The notes under the pieces: generated by a model | Told to the model about the DNA's origin: nothing | The model's input: only the letters and a program-made list of their open reading frames with translations | Database searches by the model: none | Assembly (NCBI RefSeq): GCF_000184745.1 | Contig: NC_014931.1 | Span: 5,580,001-5,644,000, forward strand | DNA: 64,000 nucleotides | From: Variovorax paradoxus EPS | GTDB lineage: Bacteria > Pseudomonadota > Gammaproteobacteria > Burkholderiales > Burkholderiaceae_C | Direction of reading: 5' to 3' | Part shown: positions 18,216 through 27,701 of the stretch, piece by piece | How the letters are laid out: the number at the start of each line of letters is the position of its first letter | Numbering within the stretch: position 1 is the first letter of the stretch | Program-made: the position numbers and the translations under genes

Positions 18216-18722
18216 CTGAAAGCCGAGATTCCGCTCCTGATCTGGCTGCTTTTCGTCACCGTCTATGACTTTCGAAAACGGCGTGTTCCGAACTGGCTTG
18301 TGCTGTCCGGGGCCACTTTGGCCTTGGCGGCACTCGCCTTCGGTTTACAGCCATTCGGGAACTCTTGGAGCTCTGCACTTATTGGCAGCGCGGTCGGCTT
18401 CGGATTTCTGCTGCTGTTCTACGCTGCTGGACTCATGGGAGCAGGTGACGTGAAGTTCGCAGGCGCTCTCGGACTGTGGGTGGGCGCCTCAGCACTGGTG
18501 CCGATATGGATCGGCGCAAGCTTGCTGGCCGGCGCACATAGCGTGCTTTGGCTGGTGTTGCAGCGCTGGCCGTGGTTTCCACGGCTCTCGCTGATGTTGT
18601 CGGGCAACCCATCTGCTGGCACCGACATCAACGGTCCGCGCCGACGTGCGCGCTTTATTCCTTACGCGGCCTATCTTGCATTGGCCACCGCGGTGTGGAT
18701 GGTTTGGGGCCGACAGAGATAG
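18216..18722 (+). CDS. cpaA: Tad prepilin peptidase (CpaA/TadV type), non-canonical start
   Basis: This A24-family aspartic peptidase cleaves the Flp leader in the inner membrane. The first catalytic Asp is in FVTVYDFRKRRVPNW and the second in the GxGD-type motif LMGAGDVKFAG. Hydrophobic helices alternate through the protein. The first ordinary start codon in the frame is GTG 18300, which would remove the first Asp, so translation must begin upstream. The candidates are CTG 18216 (AAGG 8 nt before it) or ATT 18228. There is no ATG, GTG or TTG between the flp stop and the conserved Asp. Confidence 0.85.
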   Translation: MKAEIPLLIWLLFVTVYDFRKRRVPNWLVLSGATLALAALAFGLQPFGNSWSSALIGSAVGFGFLLLFYAAGLMGAGDVKFAGALGLWVGASALVPIWIGASLLAGAHSVLWLVLQRWPWFPRLSLMLSGNPSAGTDINGPRRRARFIPYAAYLALATAVWMVWGRQR

Positions 18723-18798
18723 CTAGCGCTTCCCCTGCCACCGCGGGCTGCTCATCGTCGAACACGGATCGTTTGCCCCCTCCTTCAGCACGCCGCTC

Positions 18799-19782
18799 AT
18801 GATCAACCTCACAAAAATCATTGCCGCCATCCTGGTGCTCCTGGCCATCGCGCTAGGGGGATATGCCTGGATGCTCAGCCGCCAAGCGCCTGCACCACGC
18901 CCTATCGCGACAACGCCCAACACAGCGTCGGCGAAGACACAGCAAGCTGTCACCTACCCCGTGGTAGTAGCAGCCAAGGCCTTGCCTGCAGGACAGATCA
19001 TCCCCGCCGACGCCCTGCGCGTGGAGCGACTGACCATCAATCCGTCTGGCGCATTCCAGGACACAGCCGTGGCGACCGGACGCGTGCCAGTCTTGGATCT
19101 CGGCGAAGGCACCCCCCTGCTTGAAGGTCAACTGGTTTCCGGCCTGGCTCTGAAGATCGCCGAAGGCGAACGTGCCGTGGCAGTCAAGGCTGACGAGGTC
19201 ATGGGCGTGGGCAACAAGGTTCAACCTGGTGACTTCGTCGATGTTTTCATCCTGCTCAAGTCCGATGGCAAAGACGTGGATCGCAGCCAGGCAAGGCTGC
19301 TGCTCTCCCGGAAACGAGTACTGGCCTTTGGCAACGCCTCTGTGGACGGCTTGACTTCGAAAACCGCAGACAAGCAGCAGCCTCAACGTGCCGAACCCGC
19401 GCGAACGGCGGTGCTTGCAGTCCCGGTAGATGACATCAATCGACTCACGCTGGCCGAATCGAGCGGCCGCCTACTGCTGGCGCTACGCAATCCAACCGAT
19501 ATGCAGGAGCCTGACCCAAAGCTTTTTGCAGAATTGCCGACAGCGTTGCAGCCTCCGCGCACCAAGGCCGGAGAGCCGCCTCGCGGCCCCTTGGAAGGAC
19601 TGGATCGGGCACAGGCCGGCCTGACTGCCGTCGACTTGGTCACCGGCGGCCAATCCGGCGCTCGCCCCCCGACGGCCGCCGCTCGGCCCGTCGTGACCGG
19701 TGCCCGCGCTGGCAGTCCCGCGCGAGCCGGACTGCAGGTCGAGGTGATTCGCGGCGAGAAAAGCGAAACACTGAACTACTGA
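18799..19782 (+). CDS. cpaB: Tad pilus periplasmic protein CpaB/RcpC (SAF domain)
   Basis: The 327-residue protein has an N-terminal signal anchor (IAAILVLLAIALGGYAWML). A SAF domain follows (VVVAAKALPAGQIIPADALR) and then the CpaB core (GERAVAVKADEVMGVGNKVQPGDFVDVFI). CpaB/RcpC stabilises or gates the outer-membrane secretin. It has a longer C-terminal tail, low in complexity and rich in Pro, Ala and Arg. It lies 38 bp before cpaC. Confidence 0.92.
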   Translation: MINLTKIIAAILVLLAIALGGYAWMLSRQAPAPRPIATTPNTASAKTQQAVTYPVVVAAKALPAGQIIPADALRVERLTINPSGAFQDTAVATGRVPVLDLGEGTPLLEGQLVSGLALKIAEGERAVAVKADEVMGVGNKVQPGDFVDVFILLKSDGKDVDRSQARLLLSRKRVLAFGNASVDGLTSKTADKQQPQRAEPARTAVLAVPVDDINRLTLAESSGRLLLALRNPTDMQEPDPKLFAELPTALQPPRTKAGEPPRGPLEGLDRAQAGLTAVDLVTGGQSGARPPTAAARPVVTGARAGSPARAGLQVEVIRGEKSETLNY

Positions 19783-19820
19783 TCCAACAGCCAGCAAGCG
19801 CCCAGTCCAAGAAAGAAAAC

Positions 19821-21209
19821 ATGCCTTACAAGTTCCGTACGAAGTCGGTCAGCGTCACCCGCAGTCCAAGAGCTGCAGGCTCTCTTTTGCTTCGCCCGTC
19901 CCTGTTGGTGCTGTGCCTTTTTGCTCCTGGCATCTGGCCCGCTGCTTCTGTGGCTGCCAATGCAACGCCACCACCGCGCCAATCGCAAATTCCGTTGGTC
20001 GTTGGCGCCGGTACTCAGCAAGAACTGCTGATCCAGAAGGGCATCGATCGCTTGGCCATCGCCGACGAAACCGTGGCTGGCGTAACCATCACCCGCAAGA
20101 CCCCAAATTCCCCGGCGGCACGATTGATCATCACCGGCAAGACCGCGGGACGGACCACGCTGATGGTCTGGGAAAAAGGGAGTGCCAGCGCCACGACCTA
20201 TGCGCTGGAAGTCCGGCGCCGCGCCTCCACGTTGACAGGCACGCTGGACAGCATGGTCGAACACCAGCAGGCACGCGATGCAGCCTCCGCCGGCGCCGGC
20301 GACAAGACGCCCCTCGTCGACCGCTCGATCGTGAACGTGCGCAGCAACACGGTCCAGGTCGAAGTGAAAGTCGTGGAATTCAATCGCAGCGTGCTCAAGC
20401 AGGCTGGCCTGAACATCTTCAGCACTCGCGCAAACTCCAATGGCTTCAGCTTTGGCGTCTTCTCGCCGGCCGGTCTCAAGTCCTCGACGTTTGCCTCTGA
20501 CGGGTCGATCAATGGCGAATACAACAATCCGCTGGCACAGGCGTTCAGCCTACTGTTCAATTTCGGCAAGGCCGGCATCGGATTGAACGTAGGGTTTCTC
20601 GAAGGCAACGGCATGGCGCGAGTGCTTGCCGAACCGACCCTCGTCGCGATGTCGGGGCAAAGCGCGAGTTTCCTGTCGGGTGGAGAACTGCCTGTTCCTG
20701 TGCCCCAGGGTCTGGGCACCACAAGCATCGAATACAAGCCTTTCGGTATCGGCCTGACGCTGACGCCCACCGTCCTGTCGAATGACCGCATCGTGCTCAA
20801 GGTGGCGCCCGAAGCCAGCGACCTGGACTACACCAATTCGCTCAGCATCAACGGTATCGCAGTGCCGGCCATCAGCACGCGGCGCGCAGACACCACTGTC
20901 GAACTGGGCGACGGCGAGAGCTTCATCATCGGCGGCCTTGTGAGTCGCACCACCACGTCCAACGCCGACAAAGTTCCACTGCTCGGTGATCTGCCGATCC
21001 TTGGCTCGTTCTTCAAACAAAACAAATACCAGATGAGCGAGAAGGAACTCGTGATCCTCGTGACGCCACATCTGGTCAAGCCAATCGCTCGTGGTACCGA
21101 CCTGGCGCCCTACCTTCCCGGCACGGCAGAACAGCGCGACGGTGCCGTATGGCGTTCGTATTTCCTTGGTGGAGCAGCCGGTACGGCGGTTCCTGGTTTC
21201 TCACGTTGA
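19821..21209 (+). CDS. cpaC: Tad secretin CpaC/RcpA
   Basis: This 462-residue outer-membrane secretin is the exit channel of the Tad pilus. After a signal sequence there is a BON/N0-like domain (KGIDRLAIADETVAGVTI, then GRTTLMVWEKG). The type II/III secretin domain follows (NGMARVLAEPTLVAMSGQSASFLSGGELPVP) and ends in LVILVTPHLVKPI. The 5' end of cpaE/tadZ follows 32 bp later. Confidence 0.95.
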   Translation: MPYKFRTKSVSVTRSPRAAGSLLLRPSLLVLCLFAPGIWPAASVAANATPPPRQSQIPLVVGAGTQQELLIQKGIDRLAIADETVAGVTITRKTPNSPAARLIITGKTAGRTTLMVWEKGSASATTYALEVRRRASTLTGTLDSMVEHQQARDAASAGAGDKTPLVDRSIVNVRSNTVQVEVKVVEFNRSVLKQAGLNIFSTRANSNGFSFGVFSPAGLKSSTFASDGSINGEYNNPLAQAFSLLFNFGKAGIGLNVGFLEGNGMARVLAEPTLVAMSGQSASFLSGGELPVPVPQGLGTTSIEYKPFGIGLTLTPTVLSNDRIVLKVAPEASDLDYTNSLSINGIAVPAISTRRADTTVELGDGESFIIGGLVSRTTTSNADKVPLLGDLPILGSFFKQNKYQMSEKELVILVTPHLVKPIARGTDLAPYLPGTAEQRDGAVWRSYFLGGAAGTAVPGFSR

Positions 21210-21241
21210 CGAAGACGGACCACGCGCCGCCGATTCGCACC

Positions 21242-22516
21242 ATGAACGCTCCACGCGACAGCATTCCGGAAGTGGGCGCAGAAACCTATCTCTTCGCCTC
21301 GATTGACGGCGGCCACATCACTTGGCTGACCGATGCGCTTGCGCGCCTGGGCTCTGTGGTGGTGCTCGGACCAGACACTCAATCGATTGACGAGCGCATC
21401 ACGCTCCTGAGTCCGGTTGCAGTATTCATCGACTTCTCGTCCGAGCAGAGTGCCATCGCCGCCTCGCTTCACCAGCGACTCAAGCGCGACTGGCCGGCCC
21501 TGCCCATACTCGCCACCGGTGTCTCTGCCGAACCCGCAGCCATGCTCGCGGCACTGCGCGCGGGCGTCGACGATTTCATCGACATGGCGGCGCCTCCCAC
21601 TGATGCGGTGAGCACGTTGCGAACCTTGCTTGAACGGCGCAGCAGCCAGCAGGTGGGCTCCCGCGGATGCACTCTGACGCTGCTCGGCGCCCGGGCGGGA
21701 CTGGGCGTCACCACGCTGGCCACCAGCCTCGCATTGACATTGCATGACCTGCTGACCCAGACGCCCGCGCGCCCTCCAGGCCGGGTCTCGCGGCATGGGG
21801 TGGCACTGCTCGACCTGGGATTGCCCGCGCGTGACGGCCTTCTATACCTGGACACGCAAAGTGGTTTCAGCTTCGTTGACGGCGTGCGCAACCTGCGACG
21901 GCTCGATCAGACCCTGCTGCACACCGCACTGGCGCATCACGGTAGCGGCGTTGCGGTGCTGCCATTGCCCGCCAGCCTCACGCAGGTTCGCGAGATTTCG
22001 CATGCCGATTCGGTAGCGCTCATCAAGCGTCTGAGCGACTTCTTCGATTTTCAGATTGCCGATCTTGGCGGTTTCTCGACCGTCGATTTCATCGCGCAGA
22101 CCGTGCGTGAAGCGCAGCGAACCTGGGTCGTCTGCGATCAGAGCATTGGCGCCATCGTGTCGACCGCCCATCTGCTCAAGGAACTGCGTTCGCGCGGCGT
22201 GGAGACTGAGGGCCTTTCGCTGGTGGTCAACAAGTTCGACAACCACGTGGGACTCTCCGCCAAGGACATTGCCGAGCGCCTCGAACTGCCTCTGCGCCAC
22301 GTGCTGCCCGCGCGCAGCGCACAACTGCTGACCGCTGCGAGCCGCGGCGAGATGCTGGTGCGCTCCGCGCGCACCGACCCCTATTCGCAGGCAGTCTCGG
22401 TCTTAGCCCGCAGTCTGCACCAGGAATTCATGTCTCCAGCGGGCCAACCGCCGGCCAAAGATCCTCGCTGGGGCGCGCTGATATCGCGCTTCCGGAAGAG
22501 CCCAAGTGAAGGTTGA
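21242..22516 (+). CDS. tadZ: Tad localisation ATPase-like protein TadZ/CpaE
   Basis: The 424-residue protein has an N-terminal receiver-like domain (DDFIDMAAPPTDAVSTLR region) and a C-terminal ParA/MinD-like domain. It positions the pilus machine at the inner face of the membrane. The Walker A position reads GARAGLGVTTLA, with no conserved Lys, whereas a normal deviant Walker A is KGGVGKT. Several TadZ proteins are known to have such atypical sites. Other ParA landmarks (VALLDLGLPARDG and LSLVVNKFDN) are present. I start at ATG 21242; the frame is open further upstream over the end of cpaC. Confidence 0.9.
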   Translation: MNAPRDSIPEVGAETYLFASIDGGHITWLTDALARLGSVVVLGPDTQSIDERITLLSPVAVFIDFSSEQSAIAASLHQRLKRDWPALPILATGVSAEPAAMLAALRAGVDDFIDMAAPPTDAVSTLRTLLERRSSQQVGSRGCTLTLLGARAGLGVTTLATSLALTLHDLLTQTPARPPGRVSRHGVALLDLGLPARDGLLYLDTQSGFSFVDGVRNLRRLDQTLLHTALAHHGSGVAVLPLPASLTQVREISHADSVALIKRLSDFFDFQIADLGGFSTVDFIAQTVREAQRTWVVCDQSIGAIVSTAHLLKELRSRGVETEGLSLVVNKFDNHVGLSAKDIAERLELPLRHVLPARSAQLLTAASRGEMLVRSARTDPYSQAVSVLARSLHQEFMSPAGQPPAKDPRWGALISRFRKSPSEG

Positions 22517-22520
22517 GCCC

Positions 22521-23837
22521 ATGTCCACCGATATCGAATTTGCCGACGACGACCAGACGTTCATCAACTCGCAGCAGTTCCAGGACATCAAGAGTTGGAC
22601 ACACGACCATCTGCTGAGCCGCATCGAAGAGTTGGGCGCGGAGTTCGGCCGCTGGTCGCGCGCCTCGATTCAGCAGTTCGTCGAACTCGAGGTCGACAGC
22701 TTCGTGCGCCTGCGCCGCGTGCCGATCAACGACCGCGAGATGCAGCTCATCGCCGATGCGCTGACCAAGGAACTCGCGGGCTTCGGCCCGCTGGAAGATT
22801 TGCTCAACGATCCCGCGGTGGAAGACATCCTGATCAACGGGCACACGAATGTCTATGTGTCGCGAAACGGTATCCTGGAACGCGAGACCTTGCGGTTCGC
22901 CGACACTGAACATGTGATGCGCATCGTGCGCCGCATCCTCGCGCCGCTCGGTCGCCGGCTGGACGAAGCCAATCCGATGGTCGACGCGCGGCTGCCCGAC
23001 GGCGGGCGGATCAACGTGATCATCGAACCACTCGCGATCGACGGTTTGTCGGTGTCGATACGGAAGTTTCGCAAGGAGCCGCTCACGCCAGCAGATCTTG
23101 TGAAGCTGGGTACCTTCGATGCCGGCATGGCACAACTGCTGGAAATCGCTGTACGGTCTCGCTGCAACATCCTTGTGAGTGGCGGTACGAGTTCGGGGAA
23201 GACCTCGCTGCTCAATGCGCTCGCGAGCTTCATTCCCTCAAGAGAACGCGTCATCACCATCGAGGACACAGCCGAACTATCCCTTGGAACCAGCCACGTG
23301 GTGCGACTCGAAAGCCGGCCCGGTGGTTTTGATGGGGCTGGCGTGGTCTCAATCCGCGACCTGTTGCGCAACAGCCTGCGCATGCGGCCCGACCGAATCA
23401 TCGTTGGCGAGGTGCGCGGCGCAGAGGTCATCGAGATGATGCAAGCCATGAATACCGGCCATGAAGGCTCCATGGGAACCATCCACGCAAGCTCGCCACG
23501 CGAGTGTCTCTACCGGCTTGAGATGCTTGCTGGGTTTGCGGGCTATCAGGGAAGCGAGACCAGCCTGCGCCGGCAGATCGCCAATGCGATCGACTTCATT
23601 GTTCAAATCGGGCGCCTGTCGGGCGGTCAACGGCGAATTCTTTCGCTCAGTGAAGTCACAGGCGTCAACGACAACATAGTCGCCATGCAGGAGCTGTATC
23701 GGTACGAGCCCATCGTCTCGCCCGATGGCGAGGAGCGCGATCGCTGGGTGTCACTAGGTATCGCGCCGCATTCTCCGAAGATCACGCGCTTCCGCCAGAC
23801 TCTGGCGCGGCCGCAGCCTGGAGAACACCGTGCGTGA
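22521..23837 (+). CDS. tadA: Tad pilus assembly ATPase TadA/CpaF
   Basis: This 438-residue hexameric type II/IV secretion ATPase powers pilus extension and, in some bacteria, retraction. It has an N-terminal domain (IADALTKELAGFGPLEDLL). Walker A is LVSGGTSSGKTSLLNAL and the Asp box is VITIEDTAEL. Walker B and the His box are RPDRIIVGEVRGAEVIEMMQA and NTGHEGSMGTIHA. ATG 22521 has GAAGG 9 nt upstream; GTG 22506 is possible. It lies 4 bp after tadZ and overlaps tadB by 8 bp. Confidence 0.95.
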   Translation: MSTDIEFADDDQTFINSQQFQDIKSWTHDHLLSRIEELGAEFGRWSRASIQQFVELEVDSFVRLRRVPINDREMQLIADALTKELAGFGPLEDLLNDPAVEDILINGHTNVYVSRNGILERETLRFADTEHVMRIVRRILAPLGRRLDEANPMVDARLPDGGRINVIIEPLAIDGLSVSIRKFRKEPLTPADLVKLGTFDAGMAQLLEIAVRSRCNILVSGGTSSGKTSLLNALASFIPSRERVITIEDTAELSLGTSHVVRLESRPGGFDGAGVVSIRDLLRNSLRMRPDRIIVGEVRGAEVIEMMQAMNTGHEGSMGTIHASSPRECLYRLEMLAGFAGYQGSETSLRRQIANAIDFIVQIGRLSGGQRRILSLSEVTGVNDNIVAMQELYRYEPIVSPDGEERDRWVSLGIAPHSPKITRFRQTLARPQPGEHRA

Positions 23838-24822
23838 AGCACTGGTCGTTGCGATTGGCATCGCGTTGCTGATGGCAGCCGCGGGGCTGCTGTTGTGGCA
23901 ATGGGCCAAGAATCGCCAGAGCAAGCAAACAGCGGATCGGCATCTCGCGCAGCGAATCGAGGCCAGCCTCGCAGCTGAAGTGCCTGTGCCAATGCCATTG
24001 CGCGAAACCTCTCTGGGCAGCGCTCCCTCCGAACTCACGTCTGACCCATGGCTGGAGACGGGCCTGGATTTACCCACACTGCCACGCAAGAGTCGCATTG
24101 AGACTCTCTTGCCGGACTGGCTGGTGGGGGTAGTTCGAGCACGCACTGCGGTGATCGCTGCGGTCCTCATCCTGATGATGTGTGCATTGGTCGGGTCATT
24201 CGCCGGATGGCTTGCTGCGGGTGGCGTTCTACTTCTGCTCGTACTGGTGGCATCTTTCGCACTCTGGCTGCGCCTCCAGAAATTCCGTCGCCAACTGGTC
24301 AGTCAACTTCCAGCCTACATCGATTCCATGGTGCGATTGATCACCATCGGAAACTCCACGCAGGCAGCCTTTCAGCTAGCTATTGCAAACTGTGAGCCAC
24401 CGTTGCGGGGTTATCTGGATCGCGCCGCCAGTCTGGTCAGGGCGGGCGTCGATCTAGACCGTGCACTGCACCAGACGGCTGTCAGCGTACGCATCGAAGA
24501 GATGTATCTGCTGGCCTCGATTTTGGGCCTAGGCGTCCGCTACGGCGGCAGGGCCGACCTTTTGCTGGAGCGTGTCGCCAATTTCATGCGGGATCGTGAA
24601 CAGGCCGAGCACGAGCTGGTGGCAATGTCTTCGGAAACGAGGCTCTCCGCTTGGATCCTTGGGCTGTTGCCCGTTGGCGTTTGCACGTTCCTGATGATTT
24701 CCAATCCCAGCTATTTCATGGGACTCTGGAACGATGGCACGGGGCGCATGTTGATCTTCTCCGCAGTAGGACTTCAGCTACTCGGTGCAGCGTTTCTCTA
24801 TCGATTGGCGAGACTCGCATGA
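23830..24822 (+). CDS. tadB: Tad inner-membrane platform protein TadB
   Basis: The 330-residue protein contains a type II secretion F domain (QLPAYIDSMVRLITIGNSTQAAFQLAI) and four hydrophobic helices, two near residues 110-145 and two at the C-terminus. TadB and TadC form the inner-membrane platform that the TadA ATPase works on. The GTG start overlaps the tadA end by 8 bp, and the stop overlaps the tadC start in an ATGA. Confidence 0.93.
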   Translation: MREALVVAIGIALLMAAAGLLLWQWAKNRQSKQTADRHLAQRIEASLAAEVPVPMPLRETSLGSAPSELTSDPWLETGLDLPTLPRKSRIETLLPDWLVGVVRARTAVIAAVLILMMCALVGSFAGWLAAGGVLLLLVLVASFALWLRLQKFRRQLVSQLPAYIDSMVRLITIGNSTQAAFQLAIANCEPPLRGYLDRAASLVRAGVDLDRALHQTAVSVRIEEMYLLASILGLGVRYGGRADLLLERVANFMRDREQAEHELVAMSSETRLSAWILGLLPVGVCTFLMISNPSYFMGLWNDGTGRMLIFSAVGLQLLGAAFLYRLARLA

Positions 24823-25769
24823 CGCTTACCTCCGCTCAATTGGCAGTTGCCAGCCTTGTACTGCTGGCGCTTGGATTGACGATTGCAGCCGGTGCGCTGA
24901 TTGCGACTGAATTGCGGCGCGCACGCAGCGGACACGCGATTGGGCGCGCCATCCGCCGGGGGGTAGAAACGCAGATCGAACCCGCGTCTACAGCAGAGCC
25001 TGAGGTGCCCCGATCCGACATCGAACTGCCCTTTCACTGGCTCGATACGCGAATGGGACGAGCGCTTGTTGCAGATGAAGATCGGCAACTCATCGATCAA
25101 TGCGGCTTGCCATCGCAGCGAGCGCAACTGATCTTCCTTGTTACTCGCATCGCATTGGCGGTGCTCCTCCCATTGCTCGTGTACGCACTCTGGAGTACCG
25201 GACATTCGCAGCGCACTGTCATCGCTGTGTTGGTGGTCGCCTTTGTGTTTGGATTCATGGTGCCTAAATGGGTTCTGGGCCAATTTGCCGCCGCCCGGCG
25301 GGAGCGCGTGGCGCAGGAACTTCCCCTTTTCATCGATCTTTTGAGGCTGCTGCAGGGCGTGGGATTGAGCCTCGATCAGAGCTTGCAGATCATGGCAAAT
25401 GATTTTTCGCACGTGCTCCGCGTACTTGGCTACGAGTTGGCGTTTGCCAATCGCCAATACAGTCAAGGGCGCACGCGCGAGCATTCACTTCAACGCCTTG
25501 CGACGCTTCACAAGAACGAGAACCTTGGGGGTCTTGTTTCCCTGCTCGTTCAGGTCGATCGCCACGGCGGTGCGATTCAGGAGCCGTTGCGTATCTTCAG
25601 CGACCGCCTGCGCGAGCATCGTCGTTCTGAAATGAAGGATCGGATCGGGAAAATCACCGTGAAGATGACCGGCGTCATGGTCACGACACTGTTGCCCGCT
25701 TTGATCATCGTCACCGCAGGACCGGGATTCATTGCGATCATTCGTTCACTGGGGTCCATCAGCAAATGA
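24819..25769 (+). CDS. tadC: Tad inner-membrane platform protein TadC
   Basis: The 316-residue partner of TadB has a T2SSF domain (ERVAQELPLFIDLLRLLQGVGLSLDQ) and ends with the conserved pattern DRIGKITVKMTGVMVTTLLP. Three or four transmembrane helices are visible. ATG 24819 overlaps the tadB stop (ATGA); a longer open frame from 24651 is not credible because it would overlap tadB by 170 bp. The tadD start overlaps its end in the same way. Confidence 0.93.
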   Translation: MTLTSAQLAVASLVLLALGLTIAAGALIATELRRARSGHAIGRAIRRGVETQIEPASTAEPEVPRSDIELPFHWLDTRMGRALVADEDRQLIDQCGLPSQRAQLIFLVTRIALAVLLPLLVYALWSTGHSQRTVIAVLVVAFVFGFMVPKWVLGQFAAARRERVAQELPLFIDLLRLLQGVGLSLDQSLQIMANDFSHVLRVLGYELAFANRQYSQGRTREHSLQRLATLHKNENLGGLVSLLVQVDRHGGAIQEPLRIFSDRLREHRRSEMKDRIGKITVKMTGVMVTTLLPALIIVTAGPGFIAIIRSLGSISK

Positions 25770-26746
25770 AAAAACGTGGCCTTCCCCCTCTGCGCGCAGC
25801 CATCCATCCGATGGTTGCAAGACGAATCGCGGCATGCGCCGCTGCAACTGTGCTTGCATTGGCGACCATTGGCTGTGCCAACGTCAAGGATCAATACGCA
25901 GCCAGCGCCGACGCGCAGCAGCGACAGGCGGCAGAGGCGGCCACCGATACGAGAGCCAGCGCCAACGTCGATACGCAAGCAACCTATCTCAGGCTGGTCG
26001 AGCAGATGCAGCAGGAAGGTCTGTGGTTCGCTTCGCTGGCGCACATCGACGCTCTTGAGCAGCGCTGGGGCGTCTCGCCCGAGTCCAACCGGATGAGGGG
26101 CGACGCGTTACGGCAAACGGGCCAGGCTGCAATGAGCGAGGATGCGTACAAGCGTCTGATGGGGACGCCACTGGAGGCGGCGGGATATCGCGGTCTCGGC
26201 CTCTTGGCAGGTGCCCGCGGCGACTACACGTTGGCTGTTCAGATGCTGAAACAGGCACAACGCCGCACGCCGACCGACGCACTGCTGCTGAGCGATTTGG
26301 GCTATGCCAGTCTCCGTGCTGGTCTGATGTCCGAAGCGCGCCTTCCGCTGATGCAGGCTCTGCAACTCAAGCCCGACAGCCAGCAGGCTCAAGCCAATCT
26401 CGCGCTGTATCTGGAACTCAGCGGTCAGACCGCACAGGCGAACTCGTTGATGGAAACCTCGCGCATGCCGGCCGCCACCCGCGCCGGTGTCGTGGAAGCA
26501 GCACGACAGTTGCGCTCGGGGCAGCCCGCAGTTTTTGCATCGACGATCACTCAACCGTTTTCTCTGGCTTCTGGAAGTCAGAACAGCCCAACGCGCACCG
26601 ACGAGACGGAGGCTGCGCCTCTCGCTCTCAAAGCCTCGCGCTGGTCCGGCGTTGGCGGCACACGCTCCATCGGCCGCTTGAATCCGCCGCAGGCTGATCT
26701 GGGGCCCGCATCGTTATCTAGCCCGACTTCACAAGGTACGCAATGA
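25766..26746 (+). CDS. tadD: TPR lipoprotein TadD
   Basis: The 326-residue protein has a lipoprotein signal with lipobox ATIGC (after TVLALATIGCAN). Several TPR units follow (AAGYRGLGLLAGARGDYTLA and DALLLSDLGYASLRAGLMSE). TadD acts like a pilotin or scaffold for the secretin and machine assembly. The C-terminal 80 residues, rich in Ser/Thr/Pro, are not repeat-like. Both ends overlap neighbours by 4 bp. Confidence 0.88.
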   Translation: MKKRGLPPLRAAIHPMVARRIAACAAATVLALATIGCANVKDQYAASADAQQRQAAEAATDTRASANVDTQATYLRLVEQMQQEGLWFASLAHIDALEQRWGVSPESNRMRGDALRQTGQAAMSEDAYKRLMGTPLEAAGYRGLGLLAGARGDYTLAVQMLKQAQRRTPTDALLLSDLGYASLRAGLMSEARLPLMQALQLKPDSQQAQANLALYLELSGQTAQANSLMETSRMPAATRAGVVEAARQLRSGQPAVFASTITQPFSLASGSQNSPTRTDETEAAPLALKASRWSGVGGTRSIGRLNPPQADLGPASLSSPTSQGTQ

Positions 26747-27189
26747 AGCACAACCCAATCCGTCGTCCCGCTGCCTTGTCTGCTCTCGGACTGGCGCTGA
26801 CTCTTGCCACTGCATCTGTTGCAACGGCACAGGAACCAGCGACTAAGCCCGCCACCGGCACTCGCGCAATAGCCGAGGCTCCTGCGGACGGCAAGAAGCC
26901 AACAGACCTGCATACCGCAACACCTTTGCCAGACCGGCATGCCGCGGACGACATGGCACAAGCCGAGTACGAGTATGAGATAGAGCCTCCCCTGCAAGTG
27001 GGTGATGCCACACAGGGCTTGTTCGCTTGGCAACGTAGCGGTGAGTTGGCTTCTGCAACGCCTCGTCCAATCGCAGGAAGCGTGGCGAACAGGAGCTACG
27101 AGCGCTATTTGAAAAGCTTCGAGTTCCCGATACCTGAGCGCATGAGTTCGATTGTGAAGTCGGCCAACGGGAGCGGGAGCGGTAAGTAG
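26743..27189 (+). CDS. DUF3613 family protein of the tad locus
   Basis: The 148-residue exported protein has a signal peptide (ALGLALTLATASVATAQ). Its C-terminal signature, VGDATQGLFAWQRSGELAS then YERYLKSFEFPIPERM, I associate with DUF3613 proteins found in tad loci of Beta- and Gammaproteobacteria. The role is unknown; location suggests a periplasmic accessory factor. The start overlaps the tadD stop by ATGA. Confidence 0.75.
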   Translation: MKHNPIRRPAALSALGLALTLATASVATAQEPATKPATGTRAIAEAPADGKKPTDLHTATPLPDRHAADDMAQAEYEYEIEPPLQVGDATQGLFAWQRSGELASATPRPIAGSVANRSYERYLKSFEFPIPERMSSIVKSANGSGSGK

Positions 27190-27227
27190 CCGCCGCGTCC
27201 TTGTATCGACCAAGCTGCAAGAACATC

Positions 27228-27701
27228 ATGACGATCCCGCGTTCACATTCAGCCGCACACGGCCAACGCGGCATCTATGCAATCGAATTCGCGATTGTGT
27301 TCTTGCTTTTTTTCGCTCTGCTGTACGCGATCGTCTGTTACGGCCTCGTAGTGGCGCTGCGCTTCGGCTTGCAGAATGCGGCTGAAGATGGAGCGCGAGC
27401 TGCGTTGCGCTATCAATTGAACTTGCCGGCCCGGCAGGTTGAGGCAGAAGCCGTCGCATTGCTTCGCAGCAATTGGATGCCGGCAGTGGTAACGCGAGAC
27501 GCCGATGCCAATGTATGTCAGGTCGCCACCAATAACTGCACTTCACCAGTTTGTGGTGTCGCGTGGGAAGACCGATGCCAGATGGTGGTGACAATTACCG
27601 CAACCAACATGCGACAGCTGTTGCCGCCGCTGCCGAGCTTCGCCGTACCTAGCCAATTGATAGGTCAGGCCAGCATGCTGCTCGACGGGAGAAAGCAATG
27701 A
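27228..27701 (+). CDS. tadE: TadE-like minor pseudopilin
   Basis: The 157-residue protein has a prepilin-like N-terminus, QRGIYAIEFAIVFLLFFALL, with the Glu six residues after the Gly as in TadE. A helix (GLQNAAEDGARAALRYQL) and a C-terminal globular domain with four Cys follow. TadE and TadF are processed by the prepilin peptidase and prime or cap the Flp pilus. ATG 27228 is preferred to ATG 27201 because it places the motif closer to the N-terminus. The end overlaps tadF. Confidence 0.88.
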   Translation: MTIPRSHSAAHGQRGIYAIEFAIVFLLFFALLYAIVCYGLVVALRFGLQNAAEDGARAALRYQLNLPARQVEAEAVALLRSNWMPAVVTRDADANVCQVATNNCTSPVCGVAWEDRCQMVVTITATNMRQLLPPLPSFAVPSQLIGQASMLLDGRKQ

